Assembly: GCA_030737875.1 (NCBI GenBank)
Contig: CM060921.1
Coordinates: 407,194,192 to 407,258,191, forward strand
Reading direction: 5' to 3'
Source: Allium sativum
Lineage: Eukaryota > Streptophyta > Magnoliopsida > Asparagales > Amaryllidaceae
Length of the DNA: 64,000 nt
In this document: in pieces, positions 1 through 11,431 of the stretch
Layout: each line of letters starts with the position of its first letter
Numbering within the stretch: the first letter of the stretch is position 1
The notes under the pieces: model-generated
What the model was told of the DNA's origin: nothing
Seen by the model: only the letters and a program-made list of their open reading frames with translations
Databases searched by the model: none
Position numbers and translations under genes: made by a program

Positions 1-122
1 TATCCTTGTAATCTGATGCATTGTTGTAATACACAATGAAATGTTCTTTGTATGCGTTCAGTTGTGGCTTGTTCTCGAACTATCCGACACTTTCCTTTAC
101 GGGGAAGTTACGGGTTTTTACA
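1..122 (+). mobile_element. 3' end of the 5' LTR of element LARD1 (truncated by the window edge)
   Basis: Bases 1-122 are repeated almost perfectly at 8549-8670, where they end a long LTR in ...TTTTTACA. Here the same ending is followed at once by a primer binding site, so this is the 5' LTR. The rest of it, and the 5' target-site duplication, lie left of the window. Confidence 0.93.
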
Positions 123-123
123 G

Positions 124-136
124 TTGGTATCAGAGC
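124..136 (+). other. Primer binding site of LARD1 (initiator Met tRNA)
   Basis: TTGGTATCAGAGC starts one base after the LTR end. TGGTATCAGAGC is the standard plant primer binding site complementary to the 3' end of initiator methionine tRNA, used by Tekay and many other plant LTR elements. Confidence 0.9.
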
Positions 137-1134
137 TCTGGTTTACAGAGCTAGAGAACAAGACACATTTGAACCATACGAAAGAATTCATCAGATATTG
201 GATTAGTAATATCCAATGAGAATGACTCGTTAGAGATGGGATCAGTAGTATCCTAGAACGAGTGTGAAGAGTATATTTTTAAAATGAAAACAAATTTTTG
301 TTTTGAAAATTTAAAATCAATTATTCGTATTTGATTATTTAGTTTATATTGATTTGGACAGTCCAATATATAAAGATTTTGCATATACGCCTTGCAAACG
401 TATATTTGAAATTTTAATATACTGGATAGATATAGAATCTCATTCTAGACACCCGGAGATGGTTCTGATGATTGATCGATCATCATCAAAATTTATGTTC
501 GTGTTTTGAAGATGTGATATTTATATATCTCAATTAGACTGGTGCGAGAACCAAAAATTAGATAAGGCCTATTGTTGTGATTTGGCATCAAAATCATGAT
601 TTTTGTATATGTATCAAAATTAAATTTGAAACTCTAATTCACTAATTGATTGATGTTTGTGTTGTTTGTTCATTTGTTTGATAATTTTGAACCATTTAGC
701 CTAATTGAATCACATATTGAACTATATTGAAAATGGGTCGCATTTGCTTGCATATACATATACTTACATTGAACAGGTCATAGCAAGGAGGCTAGAGCAG
801 AGAATAAAATTTGTTTGCCCGACAAATAGGTACATGTTTACTACATAATTTCCTGTTTTGTTTGGGTGATGATGATTTTGTGAGCCTATTGGCTAGCCGC
901 TTGGCTTTTTCTTTTTCTTTTTGAGATTAGAAGGACCGGGGAAGCTATTTGAAATTCCCCGATGCTCCCGGTGCAGGGGAGGTTATGGCGAAATTTTTCA
1001 AAAATTTAGGGTGTTAGCCAAATTTTTGAAAATTCCCAGAAACTGAAAGGTTGGAGAATGAAAGCCAGATCGAACGTAGAGTTGATTAATCAAACCACTT
1101 TCGACTTTGTTCCTTTTCGGGGACGAAAAGTTTT
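137..1134 (+). mobile_element. Coding-free interior of LARD1
   Basis: The whole interior between primer binding site and polypurine tract is only about 1 kb and has no frame resembling gag, protease, reverse transcriptase or integrase. The last 100 bases (GGGGACGAAAAG before the polypurine tract) resemble the 3' end of Tekay/Del chromoviruses. The element must therefore have been mobilised with proteins supplied by a relative, which is the definition of a large retrotransposon derivative. Nothing else is visible in this stretch apart from AAATTTTTCAAAAATTT-like short palindromes near 990-1035. Confidence 0.8.
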
Positions 1135-1147
1135 AAGTGGGGGAGAT
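1135..1147 (+). other. Polypurine tract of LARD1
   Basis: AAGTGGGGGAGAT lies directly before the TGTAACAACCC start of the 3' LTR. This purine run primes plus-strand DNA synthesis; its position confirms the element's plus orientation and Tekay affinity. Confidence 0.88.
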
Positions 1148-2104
1148 TGTAACAACCCGAAAATCTGGGCCAGTTTAAAATTTTTATTTTGGCAATTTTA
1201 GCGAATTTTGATTATTTAAAATGAATTATTTTAAATAATATCGACGAGAAATTTATTTTGAATATAATTCGAACGTATATATTTATACGCGTCGTCGTTA
1301 GAATATAAATATTTATATATAATTATAAATAGAATTAAAAATGGCGCGGTAGTTCGATAATTCGATTTTAAACTTCAATTGAATGTACCGGGTGCAAAAC
1401 AATCCGGATTTTAGTGAAACCAAAAATGATAGGATCTAATTGATAATATCTTTCTATCGAATCCGAAAAATCAAGATTTCATAGCGGGAATCAAAAGATA
1501 CGCCCAGTTGAAAATTCTGAATAGTCGCTATGGAATTCAGGCCCTTAAAAATGGAAATTTTGCAAATGACCTCGGATTTCGACGAAACCAGTTTTGTTGG
1601 GTCCGTGATGTTAAATTATTGCTAGGTTCCAAATTTCATAATTTTTCGAATCAATATGTGAGCGTGGCAAAGGAAAACGTGTTTGACCAGTTTTAGTTGA
1701 TTTTAATCGACTGGAAAATGGCCATTTTTCCAACGGTCTCAGAATTCGACGAAACTAGTTTTGTTAGGACCGTATCGTACATTTTTCTGGAATTTTTCGT
1801 GTTCGTATGTGGCCCCGGTAATTTGAAAGGTACGTTTAAAATTCAATATAAAGATTTAAATGTAAATGCAACGGAAACTGATCGAAACGGTCGAATCAGC
1901 TTGCGATACATATCCCATTGGGTTCGGAATGGGGGTAAAACGCTATGAACGACAGGCGGTGGACCTCGTTTAGAGGTCGTATGTAAAAGTCAACTTTTTA
2001 GAAAAATAAAATAATAAAATAAAAATAAAAACTCTTATCTCCTTTGCCCCCCCCCCCCCCCCCGTTAAGATTCATTTCAACGGAGAAATAAAAAAAAAAA
2101 AAAA

Positions 2105-2377
2105 AAACCTTCGAAGTTCATCCGCTCCTCCCCCCTTTCCGCGTCGCACCTCCGCCACTTTCTTCCTCCGGCCCCTGGCGATGGCGCCTCCCACTCTGAT
2201 TCCCTCCGACGCCCCACCGCTCTCCACTTGAAACCCTAAGCCCCTGAAGCCGACGCAACCGGAACAGCACCCGCCTCCCTCCGTGCTCCGCCAGACCTCG
2301 CCGACCCTCCCCCCCTGACGTCCTCTGCCGCCGACGGGCAGAAATCCGCCCCCCCCCCCTCGCTAAAAACAGTAAGT
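2105..2377 (+). promoter_or_regulatory. GC-rich transcribed-leader-like segment with splice-donor consensus
   Basis: A pyrimidine- and C-rich island (poly-C at 2047-2063 just upstream) sits in an otherwise very AT-rich LTR. It contains a 16-codon ATG frame (2181-2231, MAPPTLIPSDAPPLST) and ends in the donor consensus GTAAGT at 2372-2377, after which composition drops to AT-rich repeats. The pattern resembles a 5' untranslated exon followed by an intron. A good acceptor-like TTTTGGTTTTGCAG ends at 8386. Inference only: no transcript evidence. Confidence 0.4.
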
Positions 2378-2845
2378 GTTTTCTTTTTTACACTATAAAG
2401 CTTTGTTTTATTATGTTTTTAGGGTTAATACAAATAGGGTATTTTAGTTTATAAAAATATGGCTTTAAATATATATAAAAATATAATCTTTTATATAGTA
2501 GAAGAAAGTAAAAATATGATTTTTATATATTGAACTTCAAAGTAAAAATATATTTTTTATATAAGGAAGAGGATAAAAATATGATTTTTATATTTTTTAA
2601 AATATAATCTTTACTATATAGAAGTGGTAGAAATATGATTTTTGTTTAGGTAGAGAATTAAAAATATGATTTTTATATTTTTAAAGTATTAAAAATATAG
2701 TCTTTACTATATAGCGATTATAAAAATATGATTTTTATATTTTTAAAGTAGTAAAAATATAATCTTTTATATTGTAGAAAGATAAAAATATGATCTTTGC
2801 ATAGTAGGAACTATAAAAATATAATCTTTATGAGATATAGATGTA

Positions 2846-2960
2846 AAAATGTGAAAAGGCGATATGTTAAAATGTGAAAAGGCGATATGTTAAAATGTGA
2901 AAAGGCGATATGTTAAAATGTGAAAAGGCGATATGTTAAAATGTGAAAAGGCGAAATTTT
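2846..2960. repeat. 22-bp tandem array in the LARD1 LTR (about 4-5 copies)
   Basis: The unit AAAATGTGAAAAGGCGATATGTT-like (22 bp) repeats head to tail and decays into AAAAGGCGAAATTTTTAGA units to about 3005. Copies are almost identical, so the array is young. Confidence 0.9.
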
Positions 2961-3256
2961 TAGATGTAAAAAGGCGAAATTTTTAGAAGTAAAAATGCGA
3001 AATCTATATTTTTGAAATGGAATTTTATCTATATTGAATAGCATAATAAAAATTTGATTTTTATATATTGAACATCGAAGTAAAAAATTCGATTTTTATA
3101 TATATTGAATAACGAAGTAAAAATTCGATTTTTACATATGTAGTGGCCGCGGGCAACGAAGATGACAAAAAGGCGAGAACGACAAGATTTTCTGCAATAG
3201 GAGTGTCGTGAAGTTGGATAGCTATCTGTGAGAATTTCTCACCTTTCAATTTCATT

Positions 3257-3259
<3 letters not shown>

Positions 3260-3299
<40 letters not shown>
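3260..3299. repeat. (AT)n microsatellite
   Basis: About 20 consecutive AT dinucleotides inside the LARD1 LTR. Confidence 0.95.
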
Positions 3300-3301
<2 letters not shown>

Positions 3302-4014
3302 TAGGATGCAGACGGTGCTTAGTAGCGCCCGACACAATCGTCCACAGACCATGGACTTGTTTGTTTGGTTGCATAGATTAGTTGAATTGTTTGGTGAAAT
3401 TAAATTGACTTGATTGATGTGTGAATGGCGTGGGCCTTCACTAGACCGGGGATAAGGCTAGGCCTCGTCCCGTTTCTAGTATCGTGCCGTTTTGCCGTCG
3501 AAATTTTCTAAAATTAGTTAGAAAAATAAAAATATCATTTTATTTAAAGAGTGTACTAGATAGAAATTCAAGTGTTGAAATAAAATATTTTATCGTTAAA
3601 AATATAATTTTTAACGTGAAGTGAATAAAATAAAATATTCATTTACAAACCGGACGGTTTGTTTATGTACACTGATTTGACTGATATTGATTGGGTCGAT
3701 AAATTTTACACATCGCCCAACTGCACAAATAAAATCTGTGTGATTGTTTGAAACCCCACACGGGTGTTGGGATGAAACTTGAAGTTCACTCATCCTGATT
3801 GATTAAATATGTCGATCGATTGATTGACAGGCTGCTATAAGCGTTAGATATCTATATTTGATGCTTATACAGTGTAGTGCACCTTGGTTGATGGTTGATT
3901 ATCTATCGTTGCTATTATATACATTTGTTGTATGGAATCCATATAATTAACATTATATGGTGATTGATTGGGCCTCATTCCAATTTAGAAAATAAAGAAT
4001 AATATAAAATAAAA

Positions 4015-4672
4015 GTTCATGTGTTGACAGTACTCATCCATTGAGATTGGTCATGTGTTGAACGAAATATTTTAGTAATAAAATTTACATCTTTATCAAT
4101 ATAAAATAAAGGTTCATGTGTTGACAGTACTCATCCATTGAGATTGGTCATGTGTTGAACGAAATATTTTAGTAATAAAATTTACATCTTTATCGATATA
4201 AAACAAAAGTTCATGTGTTGACAGTACTCATCCATTGAGATTGGTCATGTGTTGAACGAAATATTTTAGTAATAAAATTTACATCTTTATCGATATAAAA
4301 CAAAAGTTCATGTGTTGACAGTACTCATCCATTGAGATTGGTCATGTGTTGAACGAAATATTTTAGTAATAAAATTTACATCTTTATCGATATAAAACAA
4401 AAGTTCATGTGTTGACAGTACTCATCCATTGAGATTGGTCATGTGTTGAACGAAATATTTTAGTAATAAAATTTACATCTTTATCAATATAAAACAAAGG
4501 TTCATGTGTTGACAGTACTCATCCATTGAGATTGGTCATGTGTTGAACGAAATATTTTAGTAATAAAATTTACATCTTTATCAATATAAAATAAAGGTTC
4601 ATGTGTTGACAGTACTCATCCATTGAGATTGGTTATGTGTTGAACGAAATATTTTGATAATAACGACTATTT
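4015..4672. repeat. 97-bp tandem array in the LARD1 LTR (7 copies)
   Basis: The phrase GTTCATGTGTTGACAGTACT begins at 4015, 4112, 4209, 4306, 4403, 4500 and 4597, an exact 97-bp period. Copies differ at only a few positions (for example ATCAATAT against ATCGATAT). Each unit holds two TCATGTGTTGA motifs. Confidence 0.96.
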
Positions 4673-4784
4673 TGAAAAAAAGAAATATTTGAAATAGAAT
4701 ATTTGAAAATAGAAATTTATGAAGCCGTGTTGATTAGATTGACGCCATTTTGACGTAAACGATATTTATATCGATTTTATTCAT

Positions 4785-4960
4785 TTCGAAATGAATTGAA
4801 TTGAAAACGATTTCGAAATGAATTGAATTGAAAACGATTTCGAAATGAATTGAATTGAGAACGATTTCGAAATGAATTGAATTGAAAACGATTTCGAAAT
4901 GAATTGAATTGAAAACGATTTTGAAATGAATTGAATTGAAAACGAATTCAAATTGAATTG
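4785..4960. repeat. 27-bp tandem array in the LARD1 LTR (about 6 copies)
   Basis: The unit AACGATTTCGAAATGAATTG plus AATTGAA repeats about six times, then degrades into AAATTGAATTGAAA-type sequence to about 5060. TTTCGAAA is a palindrome in every unit. Confidence 0.92.
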
Positions 4961-5972
4961 AAAGCGAATTGAAATGAATTCAAATTGAATTGAAATTTAA
5001 ATTGAATAGAAATGAATTTTAAAACGAATTTATAAGGAAAGATTCAATTTTGATTTGAATTGAAAAGGAAGTTGAAATTGCTTTTGAAACGAATTTAAAC
5101 TATTTATATAATTCATTTTAAATAGAAATAGACAAAATATATATTATATATATAATATAATGGCCTGAATAGAACGCGCCGCGCCGCGGCAGTTCGTGAA
5201 TTTCGACCATTTATTTCAAACAGACATTACGGGAGATCCGACCGTCGGATTCTCCTAAAACCGGAACCGTTGGGTTCGTATCGAAAAGAGATTTCTAACG
5301 AATATTAGAAATTAGAAATCTAACGGTTGGATTTGGAATTATGTCCAAATCAAATTTGAAAAAGATCGCTGTAAGTGCAGTTCGATGGCCGTTAATGGAA
5401 ATCGACTGTACAGGCCTTGATAAAATTATTAAAAATAGTAATAATTTGTGAAAAATCATAAGAAATGATTTGTGAAGATTTGGGATGAAAAACTCCATAT
5501 TTGAAAAGATAAAAATAGATTTTTATCGAAATGAACTAGTTTTGAACTAGAAATATAATTCTATTTATTTTTAAAGAAATAAATTGAATTTGAAAAGGGT
5601 TTTAAAAATAACCAGAATTTCCAATGATTGCATTGGAGTGGATTTGAATCGAAATTGTCTTCGGAATATTTCGATGTTGGAATTCGTGATTATACAGATG
5701 TTGTTATGGAAATTTGAAAGATATGTATTTATATCGTTATTTCCAATACGACATTTGTTAATCGTAGAATTTGATATTGAATATAAGCCGATATATTTTC
5801 TATTCAGAGCCTTATATTGAATATCAAATGTGATTTGGGTTTGTCGTGAATGGTGTCTTCACTAACACTGTTTTTGAACCCAGTTGAGAAAAGATTAAAT
5901 CTTTTTATTTAGATTTAATGAAGTGTACCAATTAAATGATATTTAATTGAAATTGAATTGGTATTGATTTTT

Positions 5973-6500
5973 GGGTTTATCGTGAATAGTGTTTTAAATA
6001 ACACTTGTTCTTTAACCCGATGATTAATGGAATGATTTTTGGGTTTATCGTGAACAGTGTTTTAAATAACACTTGTTCTTTAACCCGATGATTAATGGAA
6101 TGATTTTTGGGTTTATCGTGAACAGTGTTTTAAATAACACTTGTTCTTTAACCCGATGATTAATAGAATGATTTTTGGGTTTATCGTGAACAGTGTTTTA
6201 AATAACACTTGTTCTTTAACCCGATGATTAACAGAATGATTTTTGGGTTTATCGTGAACAGTGTTTTAAATAACACTTGTTCTTTAACCCGATGATTAAT
6301 AGAATGATTTTTTGGTTTATCGCGAACAGTGTTTTAAATAACACTTGTTCTTTAACCCGATGATTAATAGAATGATTTTTGGGTTTATCGTGAACAGTGT
6401 TTTAAATAACACTTGTTCTTTAACCCGATAATTAATGGAATATGATTTTGGGTTTATCGTGAACCGTGTTTTAAATGACACTGATTCTTTAACCCAGTCG
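5973..6500. repeat. 68-bp tandem array with an internal hairpin (8 copies)
   Basis: GGGTTTATCGTGAACAGTG recurs at 5973, 6041, 6109, 6177, 6245, 6313, 6381 and 6450 (68-bp period). Every unit has the inverted repeat GTGTTTTAAATAACAC. An older monomer-like copy is at about 5837-5885 (GGGTTTGTCGTGAATGGTG). Confidence 0.94.
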
Positions 6501-8670
6501 AAGATTAAAACTAAGTGGAGTTTTAATGAATCTTCAATTAGATTGAAATGATTGAAAATGGAGTATCACCAGTTTTGCTCCAGGCGATAGTTAAATCTTT
6601 AATTAGATTTGAACGTGAAATGGTAATTGAATTTACCGATAACACTGTGGTGTTAGATATGAAGTATTACCGGTTTTACTTCATGGGATGAATAGGTTGG
6701 GATGGGGAAATTAAAATAAATGATTACTTCGGTAAGGTTCGCTAATCCCGACTAGTTTGAATTGAGATTCAAAAATAGAATAAAGAATAAATTCAAGGAA
6801 TTTATCTTGGATAAAATTAATTGGAACCTTTCCCTATGAATGTGAAATTTAGAAACTAACTGTCGGTTAGCCAAGCAGAATGGTTTTCTGGATATTAATC
6901 TGATGTTGGTTTCGACCTTCGGGGTTAATATTTGGGGAATTATTCTCTTGATTAATTTACGGTTAGTGACTGATGAATTGGAATGAGGCGTATGTTGTGT
7001 TTGTGTAACACTTATTTAAAATATACGCGAGTTATTCGGAAAGACCGGGTTTATCCCATTCTGGATAACTGATACGACGATAAGTCGAAGATGAAGACGA
7101 TGGTCGAAGACCGGAGGTCTTCACGTCGTTTGGGTGATTACTGATGATCTTGATTGGGCTGTACACCCAAGAAGATGGAAACAGTTGGTGATCGTCCAGA
7201 CGTACTTGGAGATCGATGGGGATGCGGGGTACTAGGTGCCTCCGGTTTCGTTCAGACCCAGAACGGACTTGTAAATGGAGTGTGTGTCTTACATTGGATT
7301 TTAGTCCGTGTGATTGATCTCTATTAAATATATATCTGTTTGGCAGCGGAGAATTTATTCTCTTGCTTAACGCCCTTCTCTGAGACGTACGAGCTCAGGG
7401 GTTATATATTGATGGATATCAAACGCATGGAGTGAATTGCCTGTGTGGCATGCCTAAGTGGCAATTGATCGAGGCTTCTGTTGAAAAGCAAAGTCTTGTG
7501 GTGAGGATCAAAGCAAGGCCTTTGTGGCGTAGCTTTGTGTAACGTTTACTTCGCGTGTTTCACACCCGGTATGAACCAAAAACGGGAGAGGACCTCAGGG
7601 AGGGCATGCGTTTCTTTCTAGTTAGAAGTGTCGTCAGTGGTTTTACACGCCCTGACGAGTTTGACTTATGTGGTTGTTGCTGTTGCGAGGCGCCTCGGAT
7701 TGATCGGTCGTTCTCGAACCGATGGAGTCATTTAGTTGGCTCATTTACGCCCCAAAGGGCGGGGAAACGTATTGTTCAGGCACTATAATCCACATCGGTG
7801 GACCGGCCCTGTCGCTCCATGGGGCAGTTGCGGCTGTTCCTGAGGCTCGGGCTAGAGAGTCTCGAATCGGTAGAGGACGGTCCCTGGCCTCGGTTCATAG
7901 ATGGAAATCCAATCTCCAAATACGTGACACTTGCGGTTTTATTTGTAAACCTATATATGGCGACATGATATATGGTACCCATGCCGCCTATGATTGATAC
8001 TTATGATTTGAAGTTGTTTTATACACTATGCACTTATAATAGTATCAAACGATTTGTTTTAACCGTATCAAGCATTCTTTGGTTGTTATAAGGGAAAACC
8101 CTATCCTCGGCTGCGTTGCATTGTGTGTTGGGACCTGGGTCTTATAACAGCTTCATTTTTCTTTATTTAGCATTGCACTGTTTGTTTTATGCACTGGTAT
8201 TCTTGGGAGGAAACCCGTTCCGTGTTATACGGCGTGGTCCCTTGATTTACCTAACTTTAAAATAAAGATTAATAACTGTTTTAGTTCTCACACCAGTCCC
8301 ATGACTGACCTGGAGTTTATTGTTTTAACCTAAACTCTGGGTGCCCTTATTTTCGACACGGGCAGCTAGTAGTTTTGGTTTTGCAGATTTATATTCACAG
8401 GATCCTGGTTTACAGCTGGAATGATATCCGGAAAGCTTTGTATCCGTATATCTCTTCTAGTTGTGTATTGTATTATTTTCCGCTGCTATGTATTTAAATG
8501 TAATTTAAATCTCTGATATTTCTGTGTAATATTCATTTATACTCTGTATATCCTTGTAATCTGATGCATTGTTGTAATACACAATGAAATGTTCTTTGTA
8601 TGCGTTCAGTTGTGGCTTGTTCTCGAACTATCCGACACTTTCCTTTACGGGGAAGTTACGGGTTTTTACA

Positions 8671-9710
8671 ACCTTCAAGTTTTGTCTAACTTCTTTTTTA
8701 AGAAAGTATTATTGTACAAAATGTTGAATAATCCCTGTATTTAATATTAGGCTCGACGTGAGCGTACACGTGGTTCTTAGATTACTATTGTTCGTATATA
8801 TAATATGATTCGTGCTCATGACGTGACCGTTTTTCATGGGTATCTTCATGATATCGGATTCGAAGACTTTTTGAGCATGTTTTTCCATATATACTTATGT
8901 ACTAATTTGTGTACTCATTTTATTCACTATTGATAATTTATAATTATTTAAATAGGTATCGAAAACCTTTTAAATAATGATGTTTAGTGATGTGATGTAT
9001 TGGCCGCTTGTTGGTGGAAAACTACACATACATTCCACTTTAGTTTTGCAAAGTTGGTTTTCACCTCATTAGACTACTATGCTTACTGGTACAGCCATCG
9101 GTCGGGGTGGAACCTTACCATATGATGAGCAGTATGAGGATGACCTTTTGGCTAGTTTACTTTCACTTCTTGACTTACACGGTGGCATCACTTCTAGTTT
9201 CCATATTAGATGCTCGTACATAAAACAAGCAATATAGTAATTAGTACATGTACATCTTACAGATAATCATTTAGAGATTCTTAGACCTTTTGTTTTATAC
9301 ATGATAGGAAATTTATTTATTTTCAAACACCTTGAACACTCTACCTTGTGGTTATGTGGCGGTTGTTGCACAGTTTTCATTCGACACTAGCACTAGTGTG
9401 TATAAGTGGGGTACACCAATATTAGCCTACTTGTATAGGGGTTGGATCATTAGTGTGTCATTAGGCCTAGGACGTCTTCGTTTACTGGGTTTTGAGAGAT
9501 TTTGCAGTATTGGCACTACGAGTACTTTCGTAACATGACTTGTCCTACCTTGGATCCCACACTAACCCTTTACTATCCTAGAGTCGGAGCGTGGAAACCA
9601 TAGGAAGGTTCCAGGAAGGCAGGCGCGACATGTATTTACGGTGGGTCGTGAAAAAAAGAGAGTAGGATTGAGTAATATAGACATACGTGTATATACAGAA
9701 GTTTTGATAG
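8671..9710. other. Unclassified intergenic sequence
   Basis: Sequence to the right of LARD1, starting ACCTTCAAG. No protein similarity, LTR boundary, TIR or tandem repeat is recognisable. Short open frames at 9332-9538 and 9562-9849 have no familiar motifs. It may be old flanking DNA or a decayed element. Confidence 0.4.
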
Positions 9711-10833
9711 TGTGATATATTATTCTTGATATATGCAAGTAAATATTTAATAGGATAATGCGGTAAATAAAGTAATGAACAACTGAAATTTTTATACTGG
9801 TTCGGAGCACCGTCCTACGTCCAGTCACAGACTTCTTTTGGAATTTCACAAATCAACACCCTCACTTAACCTGGAGGAAAAGGTATTACAACACCTGAGC
9901 AATAGAACAGGGACCTGACCAACATAACAGGGACTTAAGCAGCAGAACGTGATTTCGCCTCAACAGCCGAAGATGATTTCTTGCCTGAACAACGAAATAG
10001 AACTTCAAACAAATACAAAAAATAGTTTTGACTGTATATGTGTTCTTAGTAACGTAGATAAGTCACAATTTGAGTATACCCTTCCTATAATCTTCTCATT
10101 TGTATATATATTTGAAAGCAAGCGAAGAACAGGGAAGGAAAGTGAGTTATAATCACGAATTATTGAATATTTGAGGTTACAAGTGAATATAAAATAGAAA
10201 ATAGTTCAGAATCAAAGAACAGATAATTCAAGAAAATTCGTAGTTGAAACAAATGACTCTAAAGTGTACTTATAATCAAAAAAGGTTGCAATTATTCGTG
10301 AAAAGATTTGATCAAAAGATATAGTCATAACTTTTGAATTAAAGAGTTATAACTCTTTAAAAAGATCGCAAACCTTCAGTTCAGCCTTTTGAATTTATAA
10401 TTCAGAAGTCTAAAAAAGGCTAGTATTTGAAAATTGGTGTGCACGTGCACAAGTTAGCATATTCAGACGTTTGAATTGAAATTTCAAATGTCTGAATATT
10501 AAAACTCGTATATTCAAATACTTAGTAGTCAGATGTCTGAATTTTCAAATCAGACGTCTGATGCACAAGACTCTGCATATGTTTTCCAACCTATTTGAAA
10601 ATAGAATTTATAATTATATATACATATACACTATCATAGAGATTTTAACAATAATTGCTATCCAAATACTGACTCGAATTTACTACAAATATACCAATAT
10701 ATCTTCCTGTCGGATCTTCGTGTATTTAGACTATATTCTTCTCTTTTTTTTCCGGTAGAAAATGTCAGCGGATAATATCGTCAATATATAGTTGTCGTAA
10801 TCAAAATCTAGTCCAAAAATGGAGGTTCTAACA
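9711..10833 (-). mobile_element. LTR of a minus-strand Ty1/copia element (SIRE-like)
   Basis: On the minus strand the unit begins TGTTAGAACCTCC at 10833, right after a polypurine tract, as in many copia elements. Towards its other end it carries GGACGTAGGACGGTGCTCCGAACCAGTATAAA-like sequence (reverse complement of 9790-9825), which I recognise from SIRE-type LTR R/U5 regions. The distal boundary TGTGATAT at 9711 is my best guess. Because the polypurine tract lies to the right, this is the 3' LTR. Confidence 0.6.
10439..10561. promoter_or_regulatory. Palindrome cluster in the copia LTR (putative U3)
   Basis: GTGCACGTGCAC (10439-10450) is a perfect 12-bp palindrome with a CACGTG G-box core. 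It is followed by four TCAGACGTCTGA-type elements at 10463-10474, 10484-10495, 10529-10540 and 10550-10561; the last is perfect. They lie about 270-390 bp inside the LTR from its minus-strand start, where U3 enhancers sit. The role as binding sites is inference. Confidence 0.5.
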
Positions 10834-11159
10834 ATCTCCCCCTTTTGACAATGACAACTATATACGACTTAAGATATATATATGTGTGTGTGTGTTCACA
10901 TAAAAATAGTATAAATTTTACCTGGGCTCCCCCTGTATATATGCTATATAGTTTTCTCCATCTTTATCATCGACAAAAAGGAGTAGCAACTTATAGGAAA
11001 TAGTATATGACAAATGCTAATCAAATTCGATATAATATAGTTATTACTTGCGTAAGGATCATAAGAGTTAATCCATAATATAGCATTAACGAGCGTAAAT
11101 AAACATCAATATATATGGAATTAACAAGTATTAATATAACAAACATTAACGAGTATTAA
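10834..11159 (-). mobile_element. 3' tail (polypurine tract and non-coding end) of the minus-strand copia element
   Basis: The reverse complement of 10834-10848 is GTCAAAAGGGGGAGAT, the polypurine tract and preceding bases typical of copia elements. GGGCTCCCCCTG at about 10926-10937 is another familiar piece of the non-coding 3' end. No pol sequence follows; the element is cut off near 11159, where a plus-strand copia LTR begins. Confidence 0.6.
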
Positions 11160-11430
11160 GTGTTAACACAATGGCATAGTATAATGCTTGCGATAACTTT
11201 TATAATTATGATTCTGTTGTAATACATATAAGTGAATATGCATTTGTTATATTCTATTTAGTCTCACATTATGAGAATAAGGCTAACATCAGCTCCAAAG
11301 TCTATATATAAAGGAGCCAATGTAATAGAAGTATGTACACTGAACCAAGAGGAATAAAATGTCTCTCCCTTATTTTTTATGTTCTTTCTGATAGCTTCTT
11401 TTATTATCTGTTCCGTTTTATTTTATAACA
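11160..11430 (+). mobile_element. 5' LTR of a plus-strand Ty1/copia element
   Basis: A 271-bp unit with matching ends TGTTA...TAACA. It contains a TATA box (TCTATATATAAAGG, 11301-11314) and is followed by a primer-binding-like sequence and gag. No second LTR is in the window because the element is broken at 16407. The preceding five bases are TTAAG, the left half of the expected target-site duplication. Confidence 0.65.
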
Positions 11431-11431
11431 A

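Larger units (their letters stand above)
1148..8670 (+). mobile_element. 3' LTR of LARD1, 7.5 kb, inflated by tandem arrays
   Basis: The LTR starts TGTAACAACCC after the polypurine tract and ends TTTTTACA at 8670, matching the 5' LTR end at 122. At 7523 bp it is far longer than its 1-kb interior and longer than usual Tekay LTRs (a few kb). It contains a GC-rich leader (2105-2377), an AT-rich stretch of short degenerate repeats with AAAATATGATTTTTATA-like units (2440-2850), four clean tandem arrays (listed separately), and a distal part of mixed composition (6500-8670). Short open frames around 7555-7997 resemble no known protein and are taken as chance. A related but distinct LTR end occurs inverted at 16408-16692. 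A nested insertion inside the LTR is not excluded, but I found no internal TSD or TIR pair. Confidence 0.8.

Noticed and set aside
4015..6500. Regular direct repeats resembling a CRISPR array
   Set aside because: Units are contiguous, whole-unit tandem repeats without unique spacers, inside a plant LTR.
7555..7997. Open frames of 77-91 codons in the LARD1 LTR as genes
   Set aside because: They overlap in different frames and strands, have no known motif, and lie in non-coding LTR sequence.
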